Notes: a model not told the origin generated them from the sequence alone. A stretch of 5,108 nucleotides of DNA from Alphaproteobacteria bacterium (GCA_030428745.1 JAUIEG010000239.1:1-5108), one strand, 5' to 3'. Counted from the stretch's first letter, positions 1 to 5,108 are shown. A program made the numbers and translations.

Positions 1-1
1 A

Positions 2-1675
2 GTGCGGACGAGCGAGCACGATTTCGGCCGGCGCGCCGACGGCGTTCTGGACGACGCTGGCGATTTCGCGCTTCAGCGCGGCAAGCGCTTCCGCGCTCAT
101 GCCGCGGCGTTCGGCGACGACGACGATTCGTTCGCCCAGATATTTACCATCGGGGCCGTCATCGACGGAAAAGGCTGCGACGCCGCCGCCGCGCACGCCC
201 TCAACTTTTTCAACCGCCCATTCGATATCCTGCGGCCAGATATTGCGGCCGTTGATGATGATGAGGTCTTTGGCGCGGCCGGTGATGACAATCTGGCCAT
301 TGAGAAAATATCCCATATCGCCGGTGTCCAGCCATTCGCCGTCATACATGGCGTTGGTGGCCTCGGCGTCGGAGAAATATCCCGGCGTCAGGCTCGGCCC
401 CTTGATGTAGATGCGGCCCACATGGCGCTCCTCGCAGGGCTCGCCGTTTTCATCGCGGACGATGATCTCATGACCGGGCAGCGCGTTTCCGCACAATACA
501 AAGCCGCGGGTGTTTTCCGGAGAGGTCAGCGCTGACGCCGGCTGGGCGACGCCCGAGCGCGTGTAATGGCGCATGTCCACTGCATCGACGGTCACCGGCG
601 TGCCGAGTTCCGGGAAGGAAATGGCGAGGGTTGCTTCGGCCATGCCATAGCTCGGCGTAAAAGCGTTATGCTTGAACCCGAGAGGACCGAAGGCTTCGGC
701 GAAGGCGTTCAGGGCTTCCGGACGGACCATATCGCCGCCAATGCCGGCGACGCGAATGGCGGAAAGATCGATGGCGCCGGGTTCGGCGCGCGCGGAGCGT
801 TTCGCAGCGAGATCGTAACCGAAAGACGGGCTGTAGGTGATCGTCGTTTTTTGGTCCGTCATGATGCGCAGCCACAAAAGCGGGCGGCGCACGAAGTCAG
901 AGGTCGCCAGAAAATCAACCGGCACCTGCGCGGTCATGGGCGTCAGCACAAAACCGATGAGGCCCATATCGTGATAAAGCGGCAGCCAGCTTGTCGCGCG
1001 GTCGCCGGGCTTAAGGCCCATGCCGTCGCGCGCAATCGCGCTGAGATTGGCGCAGACCGAACGCTGCATGCCGATCACGCCTTTGGGCGCGCTCGTCGAA
1101 CCTGACGAGTACTGAATATAGCAATATTCATCCGGCCCGAAGCGCTGCGGCTCCACGCCCTTGTCGTCGAGCGCTTCAAGATCGGCGAAACTGTAAACGG
1201 CCGCGCCGCCTGCAAGCCCTGCGGCTTCATCGAGAAACTCGCGCAGGGTTTCCGGCCCGATCGCGGCGGCGGCTTTCGCGCCTGTGATCATCTGCCGGAT
1301 CTGATTGATATAGCCGTCCTTGCCGCCGAGATTGACGGGCATGGGCATGGGCGCCGGGATTAGGCCTGCATACTGGCAGGCAAAAAAGGTTGTGATGAAC
1401 TCCGGGCTTGTCTCGGCGATGATGGCGAGGCGGTCGCCGCGCTCGAACCGGGCGGCGAGTTTCGCTGCAAGCGCGAGCGCGCGTTCCCGCGTCTTCGCAT
1501 AGGACAACGTCGCGGCCACGTCGCCGCGCAAATTGAAGAAGGTGTAGCCAGTCTCGCCCTGGGCGGCGTAATCGAGCGCATCGCAGACGGTCGCAAAGCC
1601 GCTGCGTTTCAGCGGTAGTGATGCATTGCGGCCCGGCAACGCCATCTGAGGCTCCGTTTGCTGACTGACGGTCAT
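2..1675 (-). CDS. Fatty acyl-AMP ligase-like adenylate-forming enzyme (C-terminus cut off by window edge)
   Basis: ANL-superfamily enzyme expected to activate a fatty acid with ATP, forming acyl-AMP and pyrophosphate, and pass the acyl group to a carrier protein or CoA. It reads open for 558 codons from the ATG at 1675-1673 to the window edge. Motifs in order: P-loop YSSGSTSAPKG (residues 189-199), PLYHDMGLIG (232-241), PSYGMAEATL (341-350), WLDTGDMG (448-455), hinge ITGRAKDLIIINGRN (464-478) and WPQDIE (480-485). The final A10 segment with the catalytic lysine lies outside the window, so roughly 25-50 residues are missing. The PLYHDMGLIG form and the long stretch between the PSYGMAEA motif and the following CG (about residues 351-396), which fits the FAAL-specific insertion, favour an acyl-AMP ligase over an acyl-CoA ligase. 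This is a judgement by eye. A second in-frame ATG at 1645 has a better-placed GGAG. No signal peptide is visible, so the enzyme is probably cytosolic. Adenylate-forming identity is near certain; substrate and acceptor are unknown. Confidence 0.9.
   Translation of the reverse strand, partial: MTVSQQTEPQMALPGRNASLPLKRSGFATVCDALDYAAQGETGYTFFNLRGDVAATLSYAKTRERALALAAKLAARFERGDRLAIIAETSPEFITTFFACQYAGLIPAPMPMPVNLGGKDGYINQIRQMITGAKAAAAIGPETLREFLDEAAGLAGGAAVYSFADLEALDDKGVEPQRFGPDEYCYIQYSSGSTSAPKGVIGMQRSVCANLSAIARDGMGLKPGDRATSWLPLYHDMGLIGFVLTPMTAQVPVDFLATSDFVRRPLLWLRIMTDQKTTITYSPSFGYDLAAKRSARAEPGAIDLSAIRVAGIGGDMVRPEALNAFAEAFGPLGFKHNAFTPSYGMAEATLAISFPELGTPVTVDAVDMRHYTRSGVAQPASALTSPENTRGFVLCGNALPGHEIIVRDENGEPCEERHVGRIYIKGPSLTPGYFSDAEATNAMYDGEWLDTGDMGYFLNGQIVITGRAKDLIIINGRNIWPQDIEWAVEKVEGVRGGGVAAFSVDDGPDGKYLGERIVVVAERRGMSAEALAALKREIASVVQNAVGAPAEIVLARPH
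1652..1655 (-). promoter_or_regulatory. Candidate ribosome binding site favouring the downstream start (ATG at 1645) of the ligase
   Basis: On the minus strand a GGAG lies 6 bases before the in-frame ATG at 1645-1643, which is Met11 of the longer form. The upstream ATG at 1675 has a GGAGAGAG (1696-1689) 13 bases away, further than ideal, and a plain GGGG (1685-1682) 6 bases away. Both starts are possible; the shorter protein begins MALPGRNASL. Residues 1-10 of the longer form carry no recognisable motif. Confidence 0.4.
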
Positions 1676-1703
1676 GATACGCCCCGCACTCTCTCCGGCT
1701 ATC

Positions 1704-1734
1704 CCGGCTTTTTAACCGCCGGACGGAAAGCCGG
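1704..1734. repeat. Inverted repeat in the ligase 5' leader
   Basis: CCGGCTTT (1704-1711) is perfectly complementary to AAAGCCGG (1727-1734) across a 15-base gap. It lies 29-59 bases upstream of the longer ligase start, so in a transcript it would form an 8-bp stem in the 5' leader. As DNA it could be an operator dyad. There is no sequence evidence to choose between these. Confidence 0.4.
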
Positions 1735-1741
1735 CCTGCAT

Positions 1742-1757
1742 GCGCCGCAAGCGGCGC
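1742..1757. repeat. Compact GC hairpin GCGCCG-CAAG-CGGCGC
   Basis: A perfect palindrome forms a 6-bp all-GC stem with a 4-base CAAG loop (the CAAG ends could pair further to leave a 2-base loop). No T-run follows on either strand, so it does not look like an intrinsic terminator. It sits only 7 bases beyond the 1704-1734 dyad, so the ligase leader would carry two consecutive stems. GC-rich palindromes arise easily in a genome of this composition. Confidence 0.35.
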
Positions 1758-1815
1758 GTCACGGGCGTATGCCCCTCGCCCCGGGCCTCATGAATTAACC
1801 CATATGGCCCAAGTA

Positions 1816-1845
1816 ATCTTGAGCCGATACAAGGCCTTGGGTCAA
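1816..1845 (-). promoter_or_regulatory. Weak candidate sigma-70-type promoter for the ligase gene
   Basis: Read on the minus strand, TTGACC (1845-1840) is followed after an 18-base spacer by CAAGAT (1821-1816). The -35 matches TTGACA at 5 of 6 positions and the -10 matches TATAAT at 3 of 6. It would place the transcription start about 135 bases upstream of the 1675 ATG, with both leader inverted repeats inside the transcript. The -10 is poor, so this is only a candidate. Confidence 0.25.
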
Positions 1846-1883
1846 CGGGCAAGTCCCGCGGGGCGTGAGCCGCTTCAAGATTT

Positions 1884-1919
1884 GCGGCCGGATGTTACAG
1901 CTTGTTGCAAACCGGCCGC
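1884..1919. repeat. Inverted repeat in the middle of the divergent region
   Basis: GCGGCCGG (1884-1891) and CCGGCCGC (1912-1919) are perfect reverse complements separated by 20 bases of more AT-rich sequence. The arms are themselves near-palindromic. The position, away from either start codon and between the two candidate promoters, would suit a shared operator or a stem in a leader RNA. Function is not shown by the sequence. Confidence 0.4.
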
Positions 1920-1960
1920 GATATTTGATCCCGCTGCGCCATTTGCGGCGCCTTGGCTCC

Positions 1961-1989
1961 TTGAACCATTGGGGCGGCGGGCTTAGTTT
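1961..1989 (+). promoter_or_regulatory. Weak candidate sigma-70-type promoter for the hydroxylase gene
   Basis: TTGAAC (1961-1966) and TAGTTT (1984-1989) are separated by exactly 17 bases. They match the consensus boxes at 4 of 6 and 3 of 6 positions. A start near 1996 would give a leader of about 90 bases that includes the TCAGA words. Spacing is ideal but the boxes are weak. Confidence 0.25.
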
Positions 1990-2014
1990 CGCACTGCAAC
2001 GACCCGTCTGCGGC

Positions 2015-2037
2015 TCAGACTGTCAGAGACTTTCAGA
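2015..2037. repeat. Three short TCAGA direct repeats upstream of the hydroxylase
   Basis: TCAGA occurs at 2015, 2023 and 2033; the last two extend to the near-repeat CTGTCAGAGAC / CTTTCAGAGGC with a 10-base period, about one helical turn. They lie between the candidate promoter and the Shine-Dalgarno. They could be half-sites for a regulator or chance. Confidence 0.25.
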
Positions 2038-2073
2038 GGCCGCGGCGGCTCGGATTGCCCCATTGACCCCCGC

Positions 2074-2079
2074 GAGGAG
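2074..2079 (+). promoter_or_regulatory. Shine-Dalgarno that fixes the hydroxylase start
   Basis: GAGGAG lies 6 bases before the ATG at 2086, a near-ideal site and spacing. It decides this start over the internal Met20 (2143), whose nearest GGAGG is about 17 bases away and therefore badly placed. Confidence 0.8.
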
Positions 2080-2085
2080 CGCCCG

Positions 2086-2853
2086 ATGCGCCTGTTTATC
2101 GGCTATAAAGCCTGGAAAGAGGAGGAATATCTCCTCAACCGGATGACCTTCGATGACCTGGTGAAGGCCTATGTGACCTATCCGGCGATTCAGGTTTACG
2201 CTGTGATCCTCCTTGCTGCGCTGGCTGTCGGGGGCGTCACGATCCAGTCTATCCCCCTGTTTTTGCTGTCATTTGGCATAGGCGCACTGATTTTCCCCAT
2301 CGCCTGGTATATAACGCACCGCTTTATCCTGCATGGAAGCTGGATGTACCGGACGCCGTGGCTCGCCGGGCTTTGGAAGCGGGTCCATTACGATCACCAT
2401 CGCTATCCTAATGATTTATCTGTGCTTTTCGGCGGTCTTCATACGACGCTGCCGCCGATCCTGCTCATCGCGGGCCCTGTTGGCTGGCTTATTGGCGGAT
2501 TGCCCTGCGCTGCGGCGGCGGTGGCCGGCACGGTGTTGATGACCATGTACACGGAGTTTCTCCACGCCGGAGAACATCTCGCTTTCGAACCGAAGTCGAA
2601 ATTCTGGCGCGATATCAAGCGGCGCCATCTCGCGCACCACTTCCACAATGAAAATGGCAATTACGGGATCGCCGAATTTTTCTGGGACCGGACGTTCGGT
2701 ACTTTCTATCCCGAAACAACCGATGCGCCGCGCAGCCCTACGGCCCGCAATCTTGGTTATACGGACGAAATGGCCGAGAAATTCCCTTGGGTTAAAGAGC
2801 TGACCGAGGCTGATCCACGCAACGCGATGCGCAACCGCGGCGCGACGTCATAA
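2086..2853 (+). CDS. Membrane fatty acid hydroxylase / sterol desaturase superfamily protein
   Basis: A complete 255-residue integral membrane protein. It has the histidine clusters expected for a non-haem di-iron oxygenase of this superfamily: HRFILH (78-83, HX4H), HYDHH (101-105, HX2HH), HAGEH (160-164, HX3H) and HLAHHFH (181-187, HX2HH). The segment HHRYPNDLSVLFG after the second cluster and NYGIAEFFWDRTFGTFYP (192-209) after the last resemble fatty acid hydroxylases, where the C-terminal box is followed by a WDxxFGT stretch. Hydrophobic segments lie at about 34-53, 56-77, 122-140 and 141-159, placing the histidines at the membrane face. Such enzymes use O2 and reducing equivalents to hydroxylate or desaturate acyl chains, sterols or carotenoids. 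The substrate cannot be read here; carotenoid hydroxylases of the CrtZ type are related, so that is an alternative. No fused cytochrome b5 domain is present, so a separate electron donor is needed. It is divergent from the ligase, suggesting a lipid role. TAA stop at 2851-2853. Confidence 0.88.
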   Translation: MRLFIGYKAWKEEEYLLNRMTFDDLVKAYVTYPAIQVYAVILLAALAVGGVTIQSIPLFLLSFGIGALIFPIAWYITHRFILHGSWMYRTPWLAGLWKRVHYDHHRYPNDLSVLFGGLHTTLPPILLIAGPVGWLIGGLPCAAAAVAGTVLMTMYTEFLHAGEHLAFEPKSKFWRDIKRRHLAHHFHNENGNYGIAEFFWDRTFGTFYPETTDAPRSPTARNLGYTDEMAEKFPWVKELTEADPRNAMRNRGATS

Positions 2854-2885
2854 GGGCGGCGCATAAGGTGAGGATCGCCGCTGCG

Positions 2886-2899
2886 CCGGTGAAAACCGG
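2886..2899 (+). repeat. Small hairpin with GAAA tetraloop after the hydroxylase stop
   Basis: CCGGT (2886-2890) and ACCGG (2895-2899) pair around a GAAA loop, a GNRA-type tetraloop known to be stable in RNA. It lies 32 bases past the hydroxylase stop. There is no T-run after it, so it is not a classical terminator alone. It could protect the 3' end of the transcript. Confidence 0.35.
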
Positions 2900-2917
2900 A
2901 GCCTTGCGTTCGCCTTT

Positions 2918-2941
2918 TCCGGATTTCGTCTGAAGTCCGGA
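2918..2941 (+). terminator. Possible terminator or 3' end hairpin for the hydroxylase transcript
   Basis: Bases 2918-2927 pair with 2932-2941 to form a 10-bp stem with a single T-G wobble (2924/2935) and a 4-base GTCT loop. It is the strongest hairpin I see between the hydroxylase and hppA. The sequence right after it is GC-rich; the first T-run (four T) starts 10 bases later, so it does not fit a textbook intrinsic terminator. It may instead be a processing or stability element, or part of a Rho-dependent end. Confidence 0.4.
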
Positions 2942-3063
2942 TCGCGCCCCATTTTGCCGCCCCGTAACTTTTTGTTGATTTTGCCCAAGGGCTTTGTCAG
3001 GTTCCGCGCCGACATCAACAGGGGGCTGGTTGAAGCGCGCGCGGGGAGTTGCATCCCGTTGCT

Positions 3064-3083
3064 GCGGCCATGCCGGCGGCCAT
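3064..3083. repeat. 8-base direct repeat GCGGCCAT upstream of hppA
   Basis: GCGGCCAT occurs at 3064-3071 and again at 3076-3083, a 12-base period with a GCCG spacer. It lies about 40 bases upstream of the hppA start. It could be a pair of protein half-sites, but the motif is GC-rich and may be chance. I see no convincing promoter boxes in 2854-3120. Confidence 0.25.
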
Positions 3084-3090
3084 CAATCAA

Positions 3091-3105
3091 GAAAAATATT
3101 TTTTC
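3091..3105 (+). promoter_or_regulatory. AT-rich hairpin abutting the hppA ribosome binding site
   Basis: GAAAAA (3091-3096) and TTTTTC (3100-3105) are perfect complements around a 3-base loop. The element ends directly before the AGGAGAGG of the ribosome binding site. In a GC-rich genome this run of 13 A/T bases stands out. It may keep the site unstructured or act as a translation-enhancing U-rich stretch. The stem is weak thermodynamically. Confidence 0.4.
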
Positions 3106-3113
3106 AGGAGAGG
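3106..3113 (+). promoter_or_regulatory. Shine-Dalgarno of hppA
   Basis: AGGAGAGG ends 7 bases before the ATG at 3121, with its AGGAG core 10 bases away. Together with the family-typical N-terminus (a first membrane helix beginning a few residues after Met) this supports 3121 as the start. Confidence 0.75.
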
Positions 3114-3120
3114 TTAAGAC

Positions 3121-5108
3121 ATGAGCTTAGCGCTTTGGCTGGTCATTGGGGCCGGCTTGCTTGCCATCGCCTACGGCGCATTCACCGTGAACAAGGTGTT
3201 GTCGCTGCCTACAGGCACAGACCGTATGAGAGAAATCGCCGCCGCCATTCAGGAAGGCGCGCAGGCTTATCTCAACAAACAATACACAACCATCGCCATC
3301 GCCGGCGCGGTTGTGTTCATCGTTCTTCTGCTGGCGTTCAAACTCGACTTTGTGCCGGCCTTCGGTTTCGCCATCGGCGCGATCCTGTCGGGCGCTGCGG
3401 GGTTCATCGGCATGCTTGTCTCGGTGCGTGCAAATGTTCGCACAACGCAAGCCGCAAGTGAATCCTTGCAAAAAGGTCTTTCGGTTGCGTTTGACGCGGG
3501 CGCCATCACCGGCATGCTCGTCGCCGGTCTCGCGCTTCTCGGCCTTGTATCCTACTACGCGATCCTCACTGTGGGCATGGGCCACGCGCCGGAAAGCCGC
3601 TCGGTGGTGAACGGCCTGATCGCCCTGTCGCTCGGCGCTTCATTGATTTCGGTGTTCGCGCGTCTCGGCGGCGGCATCTTCACCAAGGGCGCCGATGTCG
3701 GCGGCGACATGGTCGGCAAGGTTGAAGCCGGCATTCCCGAAGACGATCCGCGCAACCCGGCCACAATCGCCGACAATGTCGGCGACAATGTGGGTGACTG
3801 CGCCGGCATGGCCGCGGACCTTTTTGAAACCTATGTGGTGACCGTTGCGGCGACCATGGTTCTCGGGTCGATTCTGTTCACGGAAAACGCCTCGACCTTC
3901 ATGTTCTACCCGCTCGCCATCGGCGCCGTTTGCATCGTGACGTCCATTCTCGGCACGTTCTTTGTGAAGCTCGGCAAAGGCTCAACCAACATCATGGGCG
4001 CGCTTTACAAGGGCCTCATCGTCACCGGCCTCACCTCGCTCATCGCGGTTGGCATTGTCACCTTCCAGATGTTCGGCTTTTCCGAAACCATCGCATCGAC
4101 GGAACAAGGCGCGCCGTTCACCGGCCTGTCGCTGTTCCTTTGCGGCGTGCTTGGCCTCGTCGTCACGGGCCTCATCGTCTGGATCACCGAATACTACACC
4201 GGCACCGCCTATCGTCCCGTGAAATCGGTGGCGAAATCGTCGGAGTCCGGTCACGGCACCAACGTCATTCAGGGCCTTGCGGTCTCCATGGAAGCGACGG
4301 CGCTTCCGGCGATCGTCATCGTTGTGGCGATTGTAACCGCCTATAATCTCGCAGGCCTTTTCGGCATTGCGACGGCGGTTACGACCATGCTTGCGCTCGC
4401 CGGCATGATCGTCGCGCTCGACGCATTTGGTCCGGTTACGGACAATGCAGGCGGCATCGCGGAAATGTCGGGCCTTGAAGGCTCGGTCCGCGACACGACG
4501 GATGCGCTCGACGCTGTCGGCAACACGACCAAAGCCGTCACCAAGGGCTATGCAATTGGTTCGGCGGGCCTTGGCGCGCTGGTGCTGTTTGCGGCCTATA
4601 CGAAAGACATTGAGCACTTCATCGCGCTCGCCAATGCGCCTGGCTCCACCATGCATCCTTACTTCAAAGGCATGACAGAGCTGACCTTCTCACTGTCCGA
4701 CCCTTATGTGATCGCGGGCCTTCTGATTGGCGGCCTGTTGCCTTACCTCTTCGGGGGCATCGCCATGCAGGCCGTTGGCCGCGCAGCCGGCGCCATTGTT
4801 GAGGAAGTGCGCCGTCAGTTCAAAGAAAAGCCGGGCATCATGCAGGGCACTGAAAAGCCGGACTATGCCCGCGCGGTAAACATGCTGACGGGCGCTGCGA
4901 TCAAGGAAATGGTTGTGCCGTCTATGCTGCCGATCCTGTCGCCGCTCGTGGTGTATTTCGTTGTCCTGGCTGTGGCTGGTAAAGTCGCAGCCTTGTCTGC
5001 GGTCGGCGCCATGCTGATCGGCGTTATCGTTACGGGCCTCTTCGTCGCCATCTCCATGACGGCCGGCGGCGGCGCCTGGGACAACGCCAAGAAATATATC
5101 GAGGACGG
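3121..5108 (+). CDS. hppA: K+-independent proton-pumping membrane pyrophosphatase (3' end cut off by window edge)
   Basis: Integral membrane enzyme that hydrolyses pyrophosphate to two phosphates and pumps protons across the membrane; it works as a homodimer. 662 complete codons are present and about 40-60 residues are missing at the C-terminus, judging from the usual length near 700. Signature sites are intact: the DX7KXE loop DVGGDMVGKVE (192-202), DDPRNPATIADNVGDNVGDCAGM (208-230, substrate and Mg2+ acidic residues), LFETY (234-238), EYYTGT (357-362), the acidic block DAFGPVTDNAGGIAEM (434-449), TTDALDAVGNTTKAVTKG (459-476) and AGGGAWDNAKKYIED (648-662). About 15 hydrophobic helices can be seen of the 16 expected. 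Lys471 with Thr474 in GNTTKAVT marks the K+-independent subfamily; K+-dependent enzymes have Ala at the lysine position. One small departure from the common DVGADLVGK is Gly and Met at 195 and 197. The gene has its own leader, 267 bases after the hydroxylase stop, so it is probably a separate transcription unit. Confidence 0.98.
   Translation, partial: MSLALWLVIGAGLLAIAYGAFTVNKVLSLPTGTDRMREIAAAIQEGAQAYLNKQYTTIAIAGAVVFIVLLLAFKLDFVPAFGFAIGAILSGAAGFIGMLVSVRANVRTTQAASESLQKGLSVAFDAGAITGMLVAGLALLGLVSYYAILTVGMGHAPESRSVVNGLIALSLGASLISVFARLGGGIFTKGADVGGDMVGKVEAGIPEDDPRNPATIADNVGDNVGDCAGMAADLFETYVVTVAATMVLGSILFTENASTFMFYPLAIGAVCIVTSILGTFFVKLGKGSTNIMGALYKGLIVTGLTSLIAVGIVTFQMFGFSETIASTEQGAPFTGLSLFLCGVLGLVVTGLIVWITEYYTGTAYRPVKSVAKSSESGHGTNVIQGLAVSMEATALPAIVIVVAIVTAYNLAGLFGIATAVTTMLALAGMIVALDAFGPVTDNAGGIAEMSGLEGSVRDTTDALDAVGNTTKAVTKGYAIGSAGLGALVLFAAYTKDIEHFIALANAPGSTMHPYFKGMTELTFSLSDPYVIAGLLIGGLLPYLFGGIAMQAVGRAAGAIVEEVRRQFKEKPGIMQGTEKPDYARAVNMLTGAAIKEMVVPSMLPILSPLVVYFVVLAVAGKVAALSAVGAMLIGVIVTGLFVAISMTAGGGAWDNAKKYIED

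Larger units (their letters stand above)
1676..2085. other. Divergent intergenic region, 410 bases, no convincing gene
   Basis: This stretch separates the 5' ends of the minus-strand ligase and the plus-strand hydroxylase, so it must hold the control signals for both unless they are read from elsewhere. It contains three inverted repeats (1704-1734, 1742-1757, 1884-1919), a run of three TCAGA words (2015-2037) and one weak sigma-70-like candidate promoter in each direction. Short open frames starting at 1804 (ATG) and 1865 (GTG) lack a Shine-Dalgarno, have low-complexity Ala/Pro/Arg-rich translations, and the second runs across the real hydroxylase start. I see no RNA gene of a family I can name. 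Confidence 0.7.

Noticed and set aside
2..535. Plus-strand open frame at the left edge (177 codons)
   Set aside because: It is antisense to the ligase, whose conserved motifs (WLDTGDMG, GRAKDLIIINGRN) are read on the minus strand over the same bases.
566..1105. Plus-strand open frame of 179 codons
   Set aside because: Antisense to the ligase P-loop and PLYHDMGLIG regions; the translation is Arg/His/Gly-rich without motifs.
1804..1986. Short plus-strand open frame in the divergent region
   Set aside because: No Shine-Dalgarno before its ATG, an Ala/Pro/Leu-rich translation without features, and it overlaps the inverted repeat at 1884-1919.
1865..2146. Plus-strand open frame (GTG start) crossing into the hydroxylase
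   Set aside because: No ribosome site, and it overlaps the hydroxylase Shine-Dalgarno and first 20 codons in another frame.
2994..3022. TTGTCA as a -35 box for hppA
   Set aside because: The hexamer 17 bases downstream (AACAGG) has no resemblance to a -10 box, so no promoter is called.
2848..3090. Minus-strand open frame of 80 codons in the hydroxylase-hppA gap
   Set aside because: It covers the 2886-2941 hairpins, the translation is rich in Arg, Pro and Ser with no motif, and no good ribosome site precedes it.
2994..3461. Plus-strand open frame overlapping the hppA leader and start
   Set aside because: Out of frame with hppA, which has clear family motifs; the translation is Arg/His-rich and featureless.
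3127..3585. Minus-strand open frame of 152 codons over the start of hppA
   Set aside because: Antisense shadow of the first membrane helices of hppA, charged low-complexity translation, no family features.
3982..4656. Long open frame (224 codons) antisense to hppA
   Set aside because: It is fully covered by the unmistakable hppA coding sequence, its translation is rich in Arg, His, Asp and Gly with no motif, and long antisense frames are expected in GC-rich genes.

Overview
The window is GC-rich and gene-dense, and it holds three protein genes. Two of them run off the edges. From the left, a minus-strand adenylate-forming enzyme (2-1675, C-terminus cut off by the window start) is most like the fatty acyl-AMP ligases. 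It is transcribed away from a plus-strand membrane di-iron hydroxylase of the fatty acid hydroxylase/sterol desaturase superfamily (2086-2853). After a 267-base gap comes a plus-strand proton-pumping membrane pyrophosphatase, hppA (3121 to beyond the right edge, 662 complete codons present). Base composition, codon use (heavy GCC/GGC/CTC) and an hppA sequence that from memory closely resembles the Rhodospirillum rubrum enzyme point to an alphaproteobacterium. The sequence alone does not settle the family or genus.

Layout: 1-1675 ligase; 1676-2085 a 410-base divergent intergenic region with several inverted repeats, one weak candidate promoter in each direction and no convincing gene; 2086-2853 hydroxylase with a clear Shine-Dalgarno; 2854-3120 intergenic with a 10-bp hairpin that may end hydroxylase transcription, then a short AT-rich hairpin against the hppA ribosome binding site; 3121-5108 hppA.

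How the genes may work together: the ligase activates a fatty acid with ATP and releases pyrophosphate; the hydroxylase would oxidise an acyl chain or other lipid at the membrane; HppA hydrolyses pyrophosphate and pumps protons. The lipid link between the first two is reasonable because they are divergent neighbours. The pyrophosphate link to hppA is only thematic. No mobile element, CRISPR array, tRNA or rRNA is visible, and I found no clear sign of a previously undescribed system. The most informative points are the sequence-level prediction that the pyrophosphatase is potassium-independent, the two competing starts of the ligase, and the structured intergenic regions.
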